A DNA stretch of 64,000 nt from Roseovarius gaetbuli (GCF_900172365.1 NZ_FWFJ01000003.1:1-64000), one strand, 5' to 3'; shown: positions 1 through 9,313, numbered from the stretch's first letter. The notes: generated by a model not told the origin, from the sequence alone. A program made the numbers and translations.

Positions 1-228
1 GCGCTGTGTCAGAGAATGGGTTGCTGCCCGAAATCAGTTCGCTATCATATACCCAGAACGGTTCAACAGATGATCCGTTTCAACCGCATGGGCTGAGCAT
101 CATACACAGAGTTTCGGATACTCTCGTTTAAACGGGGCCTTAAGCGTATTCAGAATTTGAGGGCAACGGCCAAAGCACTTTGCAAAAAGACGCAAACCGC
201 TTGAGCGGTTTGCGCGCAGCGCACCAAC
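1..228. other. Left edge of window, inside an integrated element
   Basis: No convincing coding region is visible here. The only recognisable structure is the terminator hairpin described separately. The stretch lies on the element side of the integrase, so it is inferred to belong to the mobile island, whose far end lies outside the window. Confidence 0.5.
183..214 (-). terminator. Intrinsic terminator of the integrase-coupled gene
   Basis: A perfect 10-bp stem (CGCAAACCGC / GCGGTTTGCG, 191-214) with a TTGA loop is followed on the minus strand by TCTTTTTG. It sits 15 bases past the stop codon of the minus-strand gene ending at 229, so it most likely ends the int-unknown transcript. Confidence 0.85.
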
Positions 229-1215
229 TCACATCACCCTTTTTCGCAGAGCATTGAACCTTTCCTGATACTTAATATCGCTTCTCATCTCGTCGAGATA
301 CTCGTCCCGCTGGCCCTGTCCTTGGGACCAAAGCTGACTGTCCTCGCTGATGGCATCTTCTATTGCAAGATCAGCCAACACCTGAATTCCAGTTCGGCGT
401 AGGGCTGAATTGGCAGCAACAAGCCTTTCCATATGCGTAAGCATGGCCTCGATGCGCTGGCTTCTTTTGCTCGTGGAACTCTTTCCACTTGCCGCATTTC
501 GGCGATTTTGCGCGTCCTCAAAAGCCTGCCCCAGCTTCGCGTATGGCTCGATTTCATATCGTACAAAATGCTCGCTGATCAGCCGCCCTGTTAGGAAACC
601 AATCGTATAGTGATTATCCAACAGATCGACGAAGTCGTTCGGAGTTTGGAAGATGTCATGCATCGCGGCACGGTTATCCAAGGTCAACGCGCTCTGAATC
701 ATCCTGCGATGCTCACCCAAAAGAAAAAAGATGGATTTGAGATTATGGGCCCGCCAAGAGTCCTTTTGACACTCATCGCTGAGCGTTGCCCTGAGCCCGC
801 CCAGTGGCGGCCCATTTTCGTAGAATACGCTTGGGTCGATCCCAAGATGCTTGCGCACCTCACCTTCGAGATACTGTTGCTCTGCACTTGGGTTGAACAA
901 CATTTCGGGGTTGTGAAGATAGGTTCGAGCAAGCTCCGTCAAGCTTCTGAACTCTTCAAGTTGCTCTCGTCCGATCAAGGTCGATAGCGATGTAAAACCG
1001 CTGGATTGCGTGATTGAAATCGCATCCTCGTTGCACTCGCATCCCTCCTTTTGGCACGGAGTGATGTTGACCACGACGTTCAAGGACCATTCAGGATACT
1101 GAAGCATGAACGGGCCACTGGCAGAAATCACTGCTTTGAGATGTTCATAATTTATCGGCCCATTATGATCATAGGTGCTTGGGGCAACCCTGTCCGCTTT
1201 CGGGTCATATCTCAT
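229..1215 (-). CDS. Hypothetical protein coupled to the integrase
   Basis: A 328-residue protein that I do not recognise. It has no signal peptide or membrane segment. Residues about 53-62 hold three cysteines (PCQKEGCECN), which could bind a metal. The C-terminal half (about 200-328) is charged and looks helical, with a basic Ser/Lys stretch near 245-255. Its ATG overlaps the integrase stop codon (ATGA, 1212-1215), so the two are almost certainly co-translated, and a strong terminator follows. The position beside an integrase says it is island cargo or an integration accessory factor; the sequence itself gives no function. Base composition is less GC-rich than the chromosome to the right, consistent with transfer. 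Confidence 0.75.
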   Translation of the reverse strand: MRYDPKADRVAPSTYDHNGPINYEHLKAVISASGPFMLQYPEWSLNVVVNITPCQKEGCECNEDAISITQSSGFTSLSTLIGREQLEEFRSLTELARTYLHNPEMLFNPSAEQQYLEGEVRKHLGIDPSVFYENGPPLGGLRATLSDECQKDSWRAHNLKSIFFLLGEHRRMIQSALTLDNRAAMHDIFQTPNDFVDLLDNHYTIGFLTGRLISEHFVRYEIEPYAKLGQAFEDAQNRRNAASGKSSTSKRSQRIEAMLTHMERLVAANSALRRTGIQVLADLAIEDAISEDSQLWSQGQGQRDEYLDEMRSDIKYQERFNALRKRVM

Positions 1216-2408
1216 GCAATCACCTTGATTTGTGGCGCGCGCGGGTTGGTCACAAAAGCCGACCAGTCATTCATCAGCGATCTTCGTTTTTCCAGCAAGT
1301 CAGAGCGCGCATAAGCCCGCTCGACGTTCGTTCCAACTGTATGCGCTAAACTCATTTCTGCAACCTCACGAGGCGCATTGGCCACCTCAGACGCCCAATC
1401 ACGGAATGTGGACCGGAAGCCATGCACCGTGACGCCCTCGACCTGCATGCGGCGCAACAGCATCAGCATCGACATGTTCGACAGCGGCTTGTGCCGTTTC
1501 TGGCCTTCAAACACATAGTCCGATTGCATGGCGCGCAGCGGCTCGATGATTGACAGCATTTCATCCGTCAGCGGCACCCGGTGATCCACTCCTGTCTTCA
1601 TTCGGACGGCGGGACAAGTCCACAACCGCGCCTCGGCGTCGATCTCGTCCCATCGCACGCCCAGTACCTCGCCCGTGCGTGATCCCGTTAGACAGGTAAA
1701 CATCAGAGCCTTTGCGGCCATTGCATTGCGGGATTTCAGACCGGCATAGAAGGCTGGCACATCCTGCCACCGCATCGCCTTGTGGTGCTTTGGTTTGGCC
1801 TTCACCTTTGGCAAGACCTGAGCTTCCTTGATTGCAGTCACCGGATTTTCGCCAGATCGAAACCCTTTCGACTTGGCCACGTCCAGCACGATCTTGATAC
1901 GTTGCGCCAGCCGCCGGGCGGTTTCGTGCTTTTCGGTCCAGATCGGGGACAGGCACATCAGCACCTCAGGCTGACCAATGCTATCAACGGGCATCCGCCC
2001 CATTTTGAGAAACGCATAGTCGCGCAAGGTGTTGATCCATTGCGCCCCGTGCTTGGCATTTTTCCAAGTTGGCATCCGGTCAATGTGAACCTGTTGGGCG
2101 ATTTCTTCAAATGTCGGGATTTCGCGAGCGGCATTAAATCGCGGGTTCAATCCTTGCTTGGCCATGCGCCGATATTCCAGCGCCCGTTCGCGTGCCTGAT
2201 TCAGCGTGACAATATCAGCCCCACCCAAACCGAAATCAGTTCTCAGGGGAGCGCCTTTCTTGTTCTTCTGACCTTTGACCACGACGCGCACGATCCAGCG
2301 CCGGGCGCCCGACGGGTCCACAACCAGATAAAGCCCATTGCCGTCGCCATGCCGACCGGGGCCGAGATTCTCAACCAACCGCTTTGTCAGTTTTCCAGTC
2401 AGGGCCAT
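1212..2408 (-). CDS. Tyrosine-type site-specific integrase (P4 family)
   Basis: This recombinase would integrate and excise the element at the adjacent tRNA-Ser gene. Residues 1-85 match the DUF4102 arm-binding domain (GDGNGLYLVVDPSGARRW), the middle is a SAM-like core-binding region, and the C-terminal half is the catalytic domain. The catalytic residues are visible: Arg in TGSRTGEV, the His-x-x-Arg box HGFRSTFRDW, a second His in SLAHTVG, and the nucleophile Tyr in VERAYARSD. I chose the ATG at 2408 (MALTGKL); the frame is open back to 2432. The gene reads away from the tRNA 3' end, the usual arrangement for P4-type integrases. The full length of about 398 residues looks intact. The exact target site is inferred. 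Confidence 0.93.
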   Translation of the reverse strand: MALTGKLTKRLVENLGPGRHGDGNGLYLVVDPSGARRWIVRVVVKGQKNKKGAPLRTDFGLGGADIVTLNQARERALEYRRMAKQGLNPRFNAAREIPTFEEIAQQVHIDRMPTWKNAKHGAQWINTLRDYAFLKMGRMPVDSIGQPEVLMCLSPIWTEKHETARRLAQRIKIVLDVAKSKGFRSGENPVTAIKEAQVLPKVKAKPKHHKAMRWQDVPAFYAGLKSRNAMAAKALMFTCLTGSRTGEVLGVRWDEIDAEARLWTCPAVRMKTGVDHRVPLTDEMLSIIEPLRAMQSDYVFEGQKRHKPLSNMSMLMLLRRMQVEGVTVHGFRSTFRDWASEVANAPREVAEMSLAHTVGTNVERAYARSDLLEKRRSLMNDWSAFVTNPRAPQIKVIA

Positions 2409-2557
2409 CCTAAGTACCACACTCCATACCACTCAAGGTAAGAATACAGACGCAATCGAAAGAAAGCCAATACAAAGAGTAAATGCCACTATCGTCATTA
2501 AAATAGGGCAAAAGTGTCGCTGAGGGCGATCCGGTGACATCAGTATAAAAGGTATAT

Positions 2558-2610
2558 TGGCGGAGCGACAGGGATTCGAACCCTGGAGACGGTCTCCCGC
2601 CTACACACTT
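2558..2610. other. Probable attachment site in the tRNA-Ser 3' half
   Basis: P4-type integrases usually recombine within the 3' end of a tRNA gene, and this integrase starts 150 bases from the tRNA-Ser 3' end. The att core is therefore expected within about 2558-2610. No second copy is seen within 1-2557, so the partner att site must lie to the left of the window. The 125 bases between int and tRNA are AT-rich. Confidence 0.4.
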
Positions 2611-2647
2611 TCCAGGCGTGCGCCTTCGACCACTCGGCCACCGCTCC
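2558..2647 (-). tRNA. tRNA-Ser(GGA)
   Basis: The minus strand folds as a class II tRNA. The acceptor stem GGAGCGG pairs with TCGCTCC, the discriminator is G, and CCA is encoded. The anticodon GGA lies in the loop CTGGAAA, followed by a long variable arm and the T-loop GGTTCGAATCC. Length is 90 bases with CCA. It is the likely integration target of the neighbouring integrase. Confidence 0.97.
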
Positions 2648-2797
2648 GTTGCGCGGTTTCTAGACGCTAGGGCATAGGATTTGCAAGGGGGTCTGTGTGT
2701 TCTGTGCGCTAGTGATTGTAACTTTCGTGAAAATTCTGAATAATCAGCCTGATATCGCGAAAATTTCCGTAAATACCACATCAATACAGGTGGTCCC

Positions 2798-3937
2798 GTG
2801 CCCCAAAGTGAAAACCCGGCTCCCATTCCACGCCTTCCGACGTCAGACCTGCAACGCATCAGGACCATTTCGCAGCTCATCATTGCCTTTGCGGTGGTCC
2901 TGTTCCTGTTGGTGCAGGCGCGGTTTCTGCTGATTTCGCTGGCCACGGCGATCATGCTGTTCAGCCTGACATCGGACGCCATCAGCTCGATCGCGCGGGT
3001 GCGGGTCGGACCGTTCCGCATTCCCAACTGGCTGGCGAGTGTGGTGGCCCTGTTCATGATCTCGATGGCGCTTTTGTCGCTCTCGGCGATCATCCTGTCC
3101 CAGGTCAACACGGTGCTCTCGACGACGCTGGCCTATACCGACCGCGCGCCCCAGGCGATTGCGGCGATGGTGGCCTGGCTTGGCCCCGACGCCGAACAAT
3201 CGGTGCTCAATTCGCTGTCGACGCTGGATGTGGCGGGCTATCTGCGTGCCCTAGCCGGTCAGGCAAGCAACCTGATGCAGGGCACGGTTCTCGTGATCCT
3301 TTTCGTGGGCTTTCTCTTTGCCGAGAGGATTCGCTTCAACACCAAGCTTGAAAACTTCTTTGGCGATGCCGAACAGGCCCAAAAGGTCCGCAAGATCGTC
3401 GGCTCGATCATTCACCGGGTCAATTACTATCTTCTGGTCAAGACCGCCGTCAGCGCGGTGACCGGCGGGATGGTTTACGGCGTGGCGCTGTTCTTCGGGC
3501 TCGATCTTGCCGGGCCGCTTGGGATTCTGGCCTTCGTGCTCAACTATATTCCCAATGTCGGCTCGATCGTGGCGACGGTGCTTGTGGCGCTGGTGGCCTA
3601 TGTACAGCTTGCCGATGGCACGCTGGCGCTGGTGATTTTCGCACTTGTGGGCGGCATTCAGTTCATGAACGGCAATGTCATCGACCCGATGCTGATGGGG
3701 CGCGCCTTGCGGCTTTCGTCCTTCGGGATCATCATCAGCCTGGCGTTCTGGGCCGCGGTCTGGGGCATTCCGGGGATGTTCCTGTCGGTGCCGATCATGG
3801 TGGCGCTGATGATCGTGTGCAGCCATGTGCCCGGCCTGCGCCGGGTTGCCATCCTGTTGTCGCGCGAAGGTCTGCCGGAAACCGCGCAGGATCTTGAACC
3901 GCGCGGGCCGGACACGCGCGATCAGAGTGCCGCTTAA
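2798..3937 (+). CDS. AI-2E family transporter
   Basis: A 379-residue inner-membrane protein of the AI-2E/PerM (UPF0118) family. Hydrophobic segments lie near residues 25-70 and 82-105, followed by a soluble stretch at about 115-150. A further set of membrane helices fills 155-345, including the family-typical region LNYIPNVGSIVAT and the Gly/Asn/Pro-rich segment GNVIDPMLMGR. Members have been linked to efflux of small signals or to Na+/H+ exchange, so the substrate cannot be assigned. The start is GTG at 2798, with a weak purine-rich site upstream. It is convergent with the next gene and overlaps it by four bases. Confidence 0.9.
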   Translation: MPQSENPAPIPRLPTSDLQRIRTISQLIIAFAVVLFLLVQARFLLISLATAIMLFSLTSDAISSIARVRVGPFRIPNWLASVVALFMISMALLSLSAIILSQVNTVLSTTLAYTDRAPQAIAAMVAWLGPDAEQSVLNSLSTLDVAGYLRALAGQASNLMQGTVLVILFVGFLFAERIRFNTKLENFFGDAEQAQKVRKIVGSIIHRVNYYLLVKTAVSAVTGGMVYGVALFFGLDLAGPLGILAFVLNYIPNVGSIVATVLVALVAYVQLADGTLALVIFALVGGIQFMNGNVIDPMLMGRALRLSSFGIIISLAFWAAVWGIPGMFLSVPIMVALMIVCSHVPGLRRVAILLSREGLPETAQDLEPRGPDTRDQSAA

Positions 3938-4653
3938 CTGTCGAGGTGAAGATAGACCCGGCGGTTCTGACGGCCCTTGTTTTCGACCTTGCCAAGCCGC
4001 AGGCGGCCGATTTCGCCGGTGCGCGCCACATGGGTGCCACCGCAGGGTTGCAGATCGACCTGATCGCGCCCCTGCCCGATCCGCACAAGGCGCACATGAC
4101 CCGAGCCAAGCGGCGGCATCGCCGACATGGTTTTCACAAGACCGGGATTGGCGCGCAGGGCATCATCGGTGATCCATTCATCCGTGACCGGCAAATCACG
4201 ATCCACCAAAAGGTTGAGATGCTCTTGCAGGGTGTCGCGATCCTCGGGGGCCTCGGGCATGTCGAAATCGAGACGGCTTCGCTCCTCGGCAATCGCACCG
4301 CCCGTGACAGGCAGCGGAATGATCACCGACAACAGATGCAGCGCGGTGTGCATCCGCATCAGCCTATGGCGCCGGGACCAGTCGAGATTTTGCACCACGA
4401 TGGCCCCGACCGGCGGCAGCGCGACCGGCTCAGAAGGCACCAGAGCGATCTTGTCACCCTCTGCTTTGACGGCCGTGGCAATCGGCAGGCTGCGCCGGTC
4501 CCACGTGAGGCGCCCGCTATCGCCGGGCTGGCCACCGGCGGTGGCGTAAAACAGCGTCCGATCCAGAACAACGCCGCCCTCCTGCGTGTGAGCGAGCACC
4601 TTGGCGGTTGCCTCGGTCAGGTAGGGATCGTCGCGAAACAACAGCTCGGTCAT
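3934..4653 (-). CDS. Alanyl-tRNA editing protein (AlaX type)
   Basis: This is a free-standing trans-editing hydrolase that removes Ser (or Gly) wrongly attached to tRNA-Ala, in the cytoplasm. It has the AlaRS second-additional-domain fold. FYATAGGQPGD (about 35-45) matches the AlaX/AlaRS core, the zinc site is H102-x3-H106 (HTALH) plus C204-x3-H208 (CGGTH). The length of 239 residues fits the medium AlaX-M class. Its start overlaps the stop of the upstream MscS gene (ATGA, 4650-4653), so both are expressed from one transcript with cysK. The 3' end overlaps the convergent AI-2E gene by four bases. Confidence 0.92.
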   Translation of the reverse strand: MTELLFRDDPYLTEATAKVLAHTQEGGVVLDRTLFYATAGGQPGDSGRLTWDRRSLPIATAVKAEGDKIALVPSEPVALPPVGAIVVQNLDWSRRHRLMRMHTALHLLSVIIPLPVTGGAIAEERSRLDFDMPEAPEDRDTLQEHLNLLVDRDLPVTDEWITDDALRANPGLVKTMSAMPPLGSGHVRLVRIGQGRDQVDLQPCGGTHVARTGEIGRLRLGKVENKGRQNRRVYLHLDS

Positions 4654-7094
4654 CGCCCGTCTCCATCGCCGCCCTCGGCGTCATAATCGGCCTCGGTCTT
4701 TTGTACAGGCGCGCTTGACGGCGGCGGTGTCGCGTCGCTTGGCGGGGCCTCTTGCGCAGGGGCCGGTTTGCCCGACAGGGACTCGCCATTTCGGAACCAG
4801 ACATCCTGTTGCGGGAAGGGAATTTCGATTCCCTCTTCGACAAAGCGGCGCGCGATTTCGTGGTTCATATCGGAGTGAACCGACATCACCCAGTTCACAT
4901 CGCGCAGGATGGCGCGGATTTCGAAATCAAGCGAACTGGCGCCAAAGCCGCGGAACACGACATTGGGCGGCGGCACCGCAAGAACCATCGGGTGCGCCTC
5001 GGCAATCTCGCGCAGGATGGTCTCGATCTGGCGGGTATCGCTGCCATAGGCGACGCCGACCGGCACGATCACCCGGCCCACCGTATTGCCACGGGTATAG
5101 TTGGTAACCGTGCCGCTGACGAAATCCGCGTTCGGCACGATCACATCGGTGCGGTCAAAGGTCTCGATCCGGGTCGAACGCACGCTGATGCTTCGCACAT
5201 AGCCGTGCTTGCCGCCAACCTCGATCCAGTCGCCTTCGGAAATCGGCCGCTCGATCAGAAGGATGATGCCGGACACAAAATTCGACACGATATTCTGAAG
5301 GCCAAAACCAATCCCGACCGACAGCGCACCGGCGACGATGGCAAGCGAGCTAAGGTCGATGCCCGCGCTGGTGATCGACACAAGCGCCGCGAGGAAAATC
5401 CCGACATAGCCGACCCCCGAAACGATGGCATTGCGCCCGCCGGCATCAAGCTTGGTCTTTGGCAGAACGGTGTTCTTGAGCGTCCCCTGCACCAGCCGCG
5501 TCAGCACGTAGCCGAGCATGAACACAACCGCCAGCGTCAGGAAGATCGACGGTGAAATCGTTGTACCGCCGACGGTCACACCCTCGGTAAAGCGCACCCA
5601 TATCTCGGTGAGTTGCGCCGGTCGCGCGCCCCAGATCAGAGCAAAGAGCGGCAGCGACAGGATCACAAGGACAAAGCCCGCCAGAACCGGCATCAGCGCA
5701 TCATCGGCCCCCTCGCGGTTGCCGCTCAGCATGACGTAAACCTCGGTCACCACCCGTTGAAGCACCAAAAGCGCCGCCGAAAGCATAAGCGACAGCAAGG
5801 CCGGCAACATCATCGCCTGCGCCGCCATGAGATAGCCCACGGCGGCCAGCACCGGCGCCAGAATGGCCAACAGCATGAGCGCGCGCGCCAAAAGCTGCGC
5901 AAGCCGGTCGCGGAAGGTTTCCTCGGCATCACTATCGCCACCGGCCGCGCGGCTGTGCATCAGCAACAGCTTGGCCAGCCGGAACAGCAACAGCCCCGCC
6001 AGCACCAGAACCGGGAACAGCACCACGTTGGTGGCTTCCTCGCTCCAGCTGCTTTGCTCGGCGATAGTGCGCAGGAAATAGAAGGCCGCGATCACAAGCC
6101 CCATCGACGCGCCGTAAAGACGCCCCGAATAGCGGCATTTGTCATCGAGATTGAGCAGCGGCACGCGCTTTTCGTTGCGCGGGAAGATTTGCAGGGCAAG
6201 CCACCGCGCAAGTAGGAAAATGAACGCCGCCGGCAGGATCGTATCAAGGATAAGCGTGCCGCGCGTGCCAAACAGGGCCGTGGCCGAAAACGCCTTCACA
6301 AGTGCGTAAACCCCCGCATAGGGCAAAAGCCATTCGCCAAGCGAAATCAGAAAGGTCGCCATCCAGCGCCCGGCGCTCATCTCTTCCTTGGTCAGGTGGC
6401 GCATCAGCCGCCGGGACCAGCGCCGCCCCCGTGCAATCAGGACCAGCCCCGCAAGAAGCCAGGCCAGGACGACCGGCAGATTGTCGTTGAACACCGTGCG
6501 CCCGACCGGGGATTCCCAATCGCCCGTCACCTCGCGCTGAACGGTTTCGGCAAGCTCGTAGAGCACCTTCACCCCTTCGGACCAATGCAGCGGGTTCATC
6601 GGGGACGGGCCAAGCCGCAAAAGCTCTGCGGTCTGGCGGTTGCGAATGATCTCGTCGATGCCCTGGATTAGGCCGTCGGCGCGACTGCGGGCCAATTCGG
6701 CGGTGCGTATCGGCGCCTGAAGCCGCGCAAGACGGCGGTTGAGCTCGTCGCGCTGCGCGGAAATATCCTCGACCTCAGCACCGGTTTCGGGCGGTGGACC
6801 AATCGCGTCAAGCTGATCCTGGACGGTTTTGATCGTGGTCGAATTCGCGCCCAGTGCATTGACGAACTGCTCGCGCCATTGGGTCAACTCGCGGCGCAAA
6901 TCCTCAAGGACTGCGGTGCTGACCCCACCGCTTTCAATCGCGTTTTCAACCCGCGTCGCGGTGTCTTCCCAGGCCGCGTAATCCGGCCCTTCGATGGTTT
7001 GCTGGGCATGGGCCATTTGCCCGACCCCAGTGAGGGGCAGGTTGGCAAGGCACAGCGCAAGGATCAGGCAAAACGATCGTAAAAGTTGTCTCAC
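4650..7094 (-). CDS. Mechanosensitive channel, MscS family with DUF3772
   Basis: A large (814-residue) inner-membrane mechanosensitive channel that would release solutes on hypo-osmotic shock. Residues 1-30 form a signal peptide, and 35-160 form a helical periplasmic region ending in a DUF3772-like segment. About ten hydrophobic segments follow from 190 to 590. The pore helix and beta domain of MscS are clear near 580-700 (GALSVGIGFGLQNIVSNFVSG, then RPISEGDWIEVGGKHGYVRSI). The C-terminal 45 residues are a Pro/Ala-rich acidic tail. The gene overlaps cysK upstream and alaX downstream by four bases each. Confidence 0.93.
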   Translation of the reverse strand: MRQLLRSFCLILALCLANLPLTGVGQMAHAQQTIEGPDYAAWEDTATRVENAIESGGVSTAVLEDLRRELTQWREQFVNALGANSTTIKTVQDQLDAIGPPPETGAEVEDISAQRDELNRRLARLQAPIRTAELARSRADGLIQGIDEIIRNRQTAELLRLGPSPMNPLHWSEGVKVLYELAETVQREVTGDWESPVGRTVFNDNLPVVLAWLLAGLVLIARGRRWSRRLMRHLTKEEMSAGRWMATFLISLGEWLLPYAGVYALVKAFSATALFGTRGTLILDTILPAAFIFLLARWLALQIFPRNEKRVPLLNLDDKCRYSGRLYGASMGLVIAAFYFLRTIAEQSSWSEEATNVVLFPVLVLAGLLLFRLAKLLLMHSRAAGGDSDAEETFRDRLAQLLARALMLLAILAPVLAAVGYLMAAQAMMLPALLSLMLSAALLVLQRVVTEVYVMLSGNREGADDALMPVLAGFVLVILSLPLFALIWGARPAQLTEIWVRFTEGVTVGGTTISPSIFLTLAVVFMLGYVLTRLVQGTLKNTVLPKTKLDAGGRNAIVSGVGYVGIFLAALVSITSAGIDLSSLAIVAGALSVGIGFGLQNIVSNFVSGIILLIERPISEGDWIEVGGKHGYVRSISVRSTRIETFDRTDVIVPNADFVSGTVTNYTRGNTVGRVIVPVGVAYGSDTRQIETILREIAEAHPMVLAVPPPNVVFRGFGASSLDFEIRAILRDVNWVMSVHSDMNHEIARRFVEEGIEIPFPQQDVWFRNGESLSGKPAPAQEAPPSDATPPPSSAPVQKTEADYDAEGGDGDGR

Positions 7095-8122
7095 TCGGCG
7101 AATACTCCGGGGATCGAGCGCGGTGCATGATCAAGCCAGGCCGGGGCCGGCAGGTTGTTGGCATGCAGGAATTCGGGATTGAAAAGCTTGGACTGATAGC
7201 GCGTGCCGTAATCGCACAGGATGGTCACGATGGTATGGCCCGGCCCCATCTCGCGCGCCATGCGCATTGCGCCCGCCACGTTCACGCCGCTCGAGGCACC
7301 CAGGCAAAGGCCTTCATGTTCCAGCAGGTCAAACACGACCGGAAGCGCCTCTTGATCAGGCACCTGACAGGCGAAATCGGGGGTAAAGCCTTCGAGGTTC
7401 TTGGTGATGCGCACCTGACCGATGCCCTCGGCAATCGAGCCGCCCTCCGAGGCCAGCTCGCCGGTGGTGTAATAGGAATAAAGCTTGGCCCCCATCGGAT
7501 CGGCGATGCCGATTTTCACGCCCTTGGGCTGAAGCGCCATGCCGACGCCCGCCAATGTGCCGCCCGAGCCGACCGCGCAGATAAAGCCATCGACCTTGCC
7601 GCCGGTCTGTTCCCAGATTTCGGGGCCGGTGGTTTCGATATGCGACTGGCGGTTGGCGGTGTTGTCGAACTGATTGGCCCAGATCGCGCCATTAGGTTCG
7701 GTTTTGGCAAGTTCGCTTGCCAATCTCTCTGAATATCGAACGAAATTGTTCGGATTTGAATAGGGCGCCGCAGGGACCTGAACCAGGTCAGCCCCGGCAA
7801 GGCGGAGCATGTCCTTCTTTTCCTGACTTTGGGTCTCGGGGATCACGATCACCGTCTTGAACCCAAGCGAGGCCCCGACAAGGGCCAGACCAATGCCTGT
7901 ATTGCCGGCCGTGCCTTCGACAATCGTGCCGCCTGGCTTGAGGTAACCGCGCGCGATCGCGTCGCGGATAATGAACAGCGCCGCGCGATCCTTGACCGAC
8001 TGGCCCGGATTGAGAAATTCGCATTTGCCGAGGATTTCACAGCCGGTCTCTTCGCTGGCACGCCGAAGCCGAATAAGCGGCGTATTCCCTACGGCCGAGG
8101 CCAGATCCTTTGCAATGCGCAT
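7091..8122 (-). CDS. cysK: Cysteine synthase A
   Basis: A PLP enzyme that makes cysteine from O-acetylserine and sulfide. The PLP lysine is K44 in NPGQSVKDRAA, the phosphate-binding loop is GTAGNTGIG, and the C-terminal Ser region is GLCLGASSGVNV. I chose ATG 8122, which has AGGAG nine bases upstream; an in-frame ATG lies at 8155 without a good site. The mature length of 343 residues is slightly above the usual 310-330, with a C-terminal extension. It lies beside trgB and trgA, as in the tellurite-resistance locus described for Rhodobacter sphaeroides, where CysK contributes to resistance. The stop overlaps the MscS start. Confidence 0.93.
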   Translation of the reverse strand: MRIAKDLASAVGNTPLIRLRRASEETGCEILGKCEFLNPGQSVKDRAALFIIRDAIARGYLKPGGTIVEGTAGNTGIGLALVGASLGFKTVIVIPETQSQEKKDMLRLAGADLVQVPAAPYSNPNNFVRYSERLASELAKTEPNGAIWANQFDNTANRQSHIETTGPEIWEQTGGKVDGFICAVGSGGTLAGVGMALQPKGVKIGIADPMGAKLYSYYTTGELASEGGSIAEGIGQVRITKNLEGFTPDFACQVPDQEALPVVFDLLEHEGLCLGASSGVNVAGAMRMAREMGPGHTIVTILCDYGTRYQSKLFNPEFLHANNLPAPAWLDHAPRSIPGVFAE

Positions 8123-8179
8123 CACCCGTGCTCCTGTTATCAAATTGCTGTTCACACTTAGGCCGTCAGGCCCCGAAAC

Positions 8180-9313
8180 TCAAGCGGATGCACGCAGGCG
8201 CGCGCGTTCCCGCTGCAGCCACATCAGGCACAGGATCAGGGGGCCATTGTTGGCCTCGCCGCTGTTCAAAAGGGCGATTGCACGGTCATATCCGATGATA
8301 TGGGTGCGAATATCCTCTTGCTCGCTGGCCAGACCGCCCTGCCCCACGGTTTCCTCGGGCAGATCGCACAGGCCGAGAAACAGGTGGAAATATTCTGTCG
8401 AATAGCCGGGGGTGCAATAGTGGCTTGAAATCGCCTCAAGCCTGCGCAGCTCAAGCCCGGCTTCTTCAAGGCATTCACGCCGTGCGGTCTGTTCGGCGGT
8501 TTCGCCCGCATCCATCCGCCCCGCGACAGGCTCAAGTATCCAGGGGCGCGCGTCACCGCGCCCATAAGGCCCCATCCGGAACTGTTCGACAAGCAACACC
8601 CTGTCGGTCACCGGATCATACGGCAGCACAAGCGCGGCATCGGTGGCAACAAACACCTCGCGGCACATCGGCGCGCTCATGGTGGCGTCAAACCGAGGGT
8701 GGCGCAGGGTATAATTGCGGCTCAGGAAATACCCGGCGTGCGAAATATCACAGGTGATTTCATCGACCTGCCCCGCCTCTGTCGGGCTGCGCAGATCGCT
8801 GGGAACGACAGATCGGGCGGCCAGGCGCGCCGCGGCGCGCGACAGGATCATTTGCAGGCGCTCGGCAAGATCAACGGCGGGCACCCGCGCCGCAAGCGCA
8901 GATATTTCCGCCACCGCCATCAAGCTAAGATCGCCCCAGCGGTTGGCCCACGCCCCCTGATGCCAGGGCTCTGATCCGGGGTGACCGGGAAAGGTCAGCG
9001 CCTCGACAGTCATGCCTGCAAGATCAAGAGACACCGGCGTCGGCGCGCCCATGCCAAACACCTCGGCCAGATAGGCAAGCCGCGCCACCGCCTCGCTATC
9101 GCTGACAAGCCAGCCCTCGACCCGCCCCGCGCCAGGGCAAAGCCCCGCCATCAACGGCGTGCCGACCTCGCTCGTCACCTCGTGCTCTGAAAGATAGGCG
9201 GTGCGGGTCAGGTCAAGCCCGTCCTGCCCAAGCACAGCGCGCAAAAGGCAATCCCAACCCAGTGGCCCATAAAGGAACAGCGGCCCGCTTATTACCAACG
9301 GTGCGATACCCAT
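8180..9313 (-). CDS. trgB: TrgB-like NUDIX hydrolase with N-terminal GGCT-like domain
   Basis: A two-domain protein of 377 residues. The first 160 residues resemble the gamma-glutamylcyclotransferase fold (FLYGPLGWDCLLRAVLG and GRVEGWLV). Residues 190-370 are a NUDIX domain of the ADP-ribose pyrophosphatase type. The Nudix box runs from G265 through E271 to R279-E280 and E283-E284 (GRMDAGETAEQ, then RRECLEEAG). It probably hydrolyses ADP-ribose or a related nucleoside diphosphate. The neighbours trgA and cysK match the known tellurite-resistance cluster of Rhodobacter, which supports the name. It overlaps the end of trgA by 22 bases, so translation is coupled. Confidence 0.88.
   Translation of the reverse strand: MGIAPLVISGPLFLYGPLGWDCLLRAVLGQDGLDLTRTAYLSEHEVTSEVGTPLMAGLCPGAGRVEGWLVSDSEAVARLAYLAEVFGMGAPTPVSLDLAGMTVEALTFPGHPGSEPWHQGAWANRWGDLSLMAVAEISALAARVPAVDLAERLQMILSRAAARLAARSVVPSDLRSPTEAGQVDEITCDISHAGYFLSRNYTLRHPRFDATMSAPMCREVFVATDAALVLPYDPVTDRVLLVEQFRMGPYGRGDARPWILEPVAGRMDAGETAEQTARRECLEEAGLELRRLEAISSHYCTPGYSTEYFHLFLGLCDLPEETVGQGGLASEQEDIRTHIIGYDRAIALLNSGEANNGPLILCLMWLQRERARLRASA

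Noticed and set aside
2410-3111. Minus-strand frame across tRNA-Ser
   Set aside because: It runs through the tRNA gene and antisense to the AI-2E gene, so it is not a protein gene.
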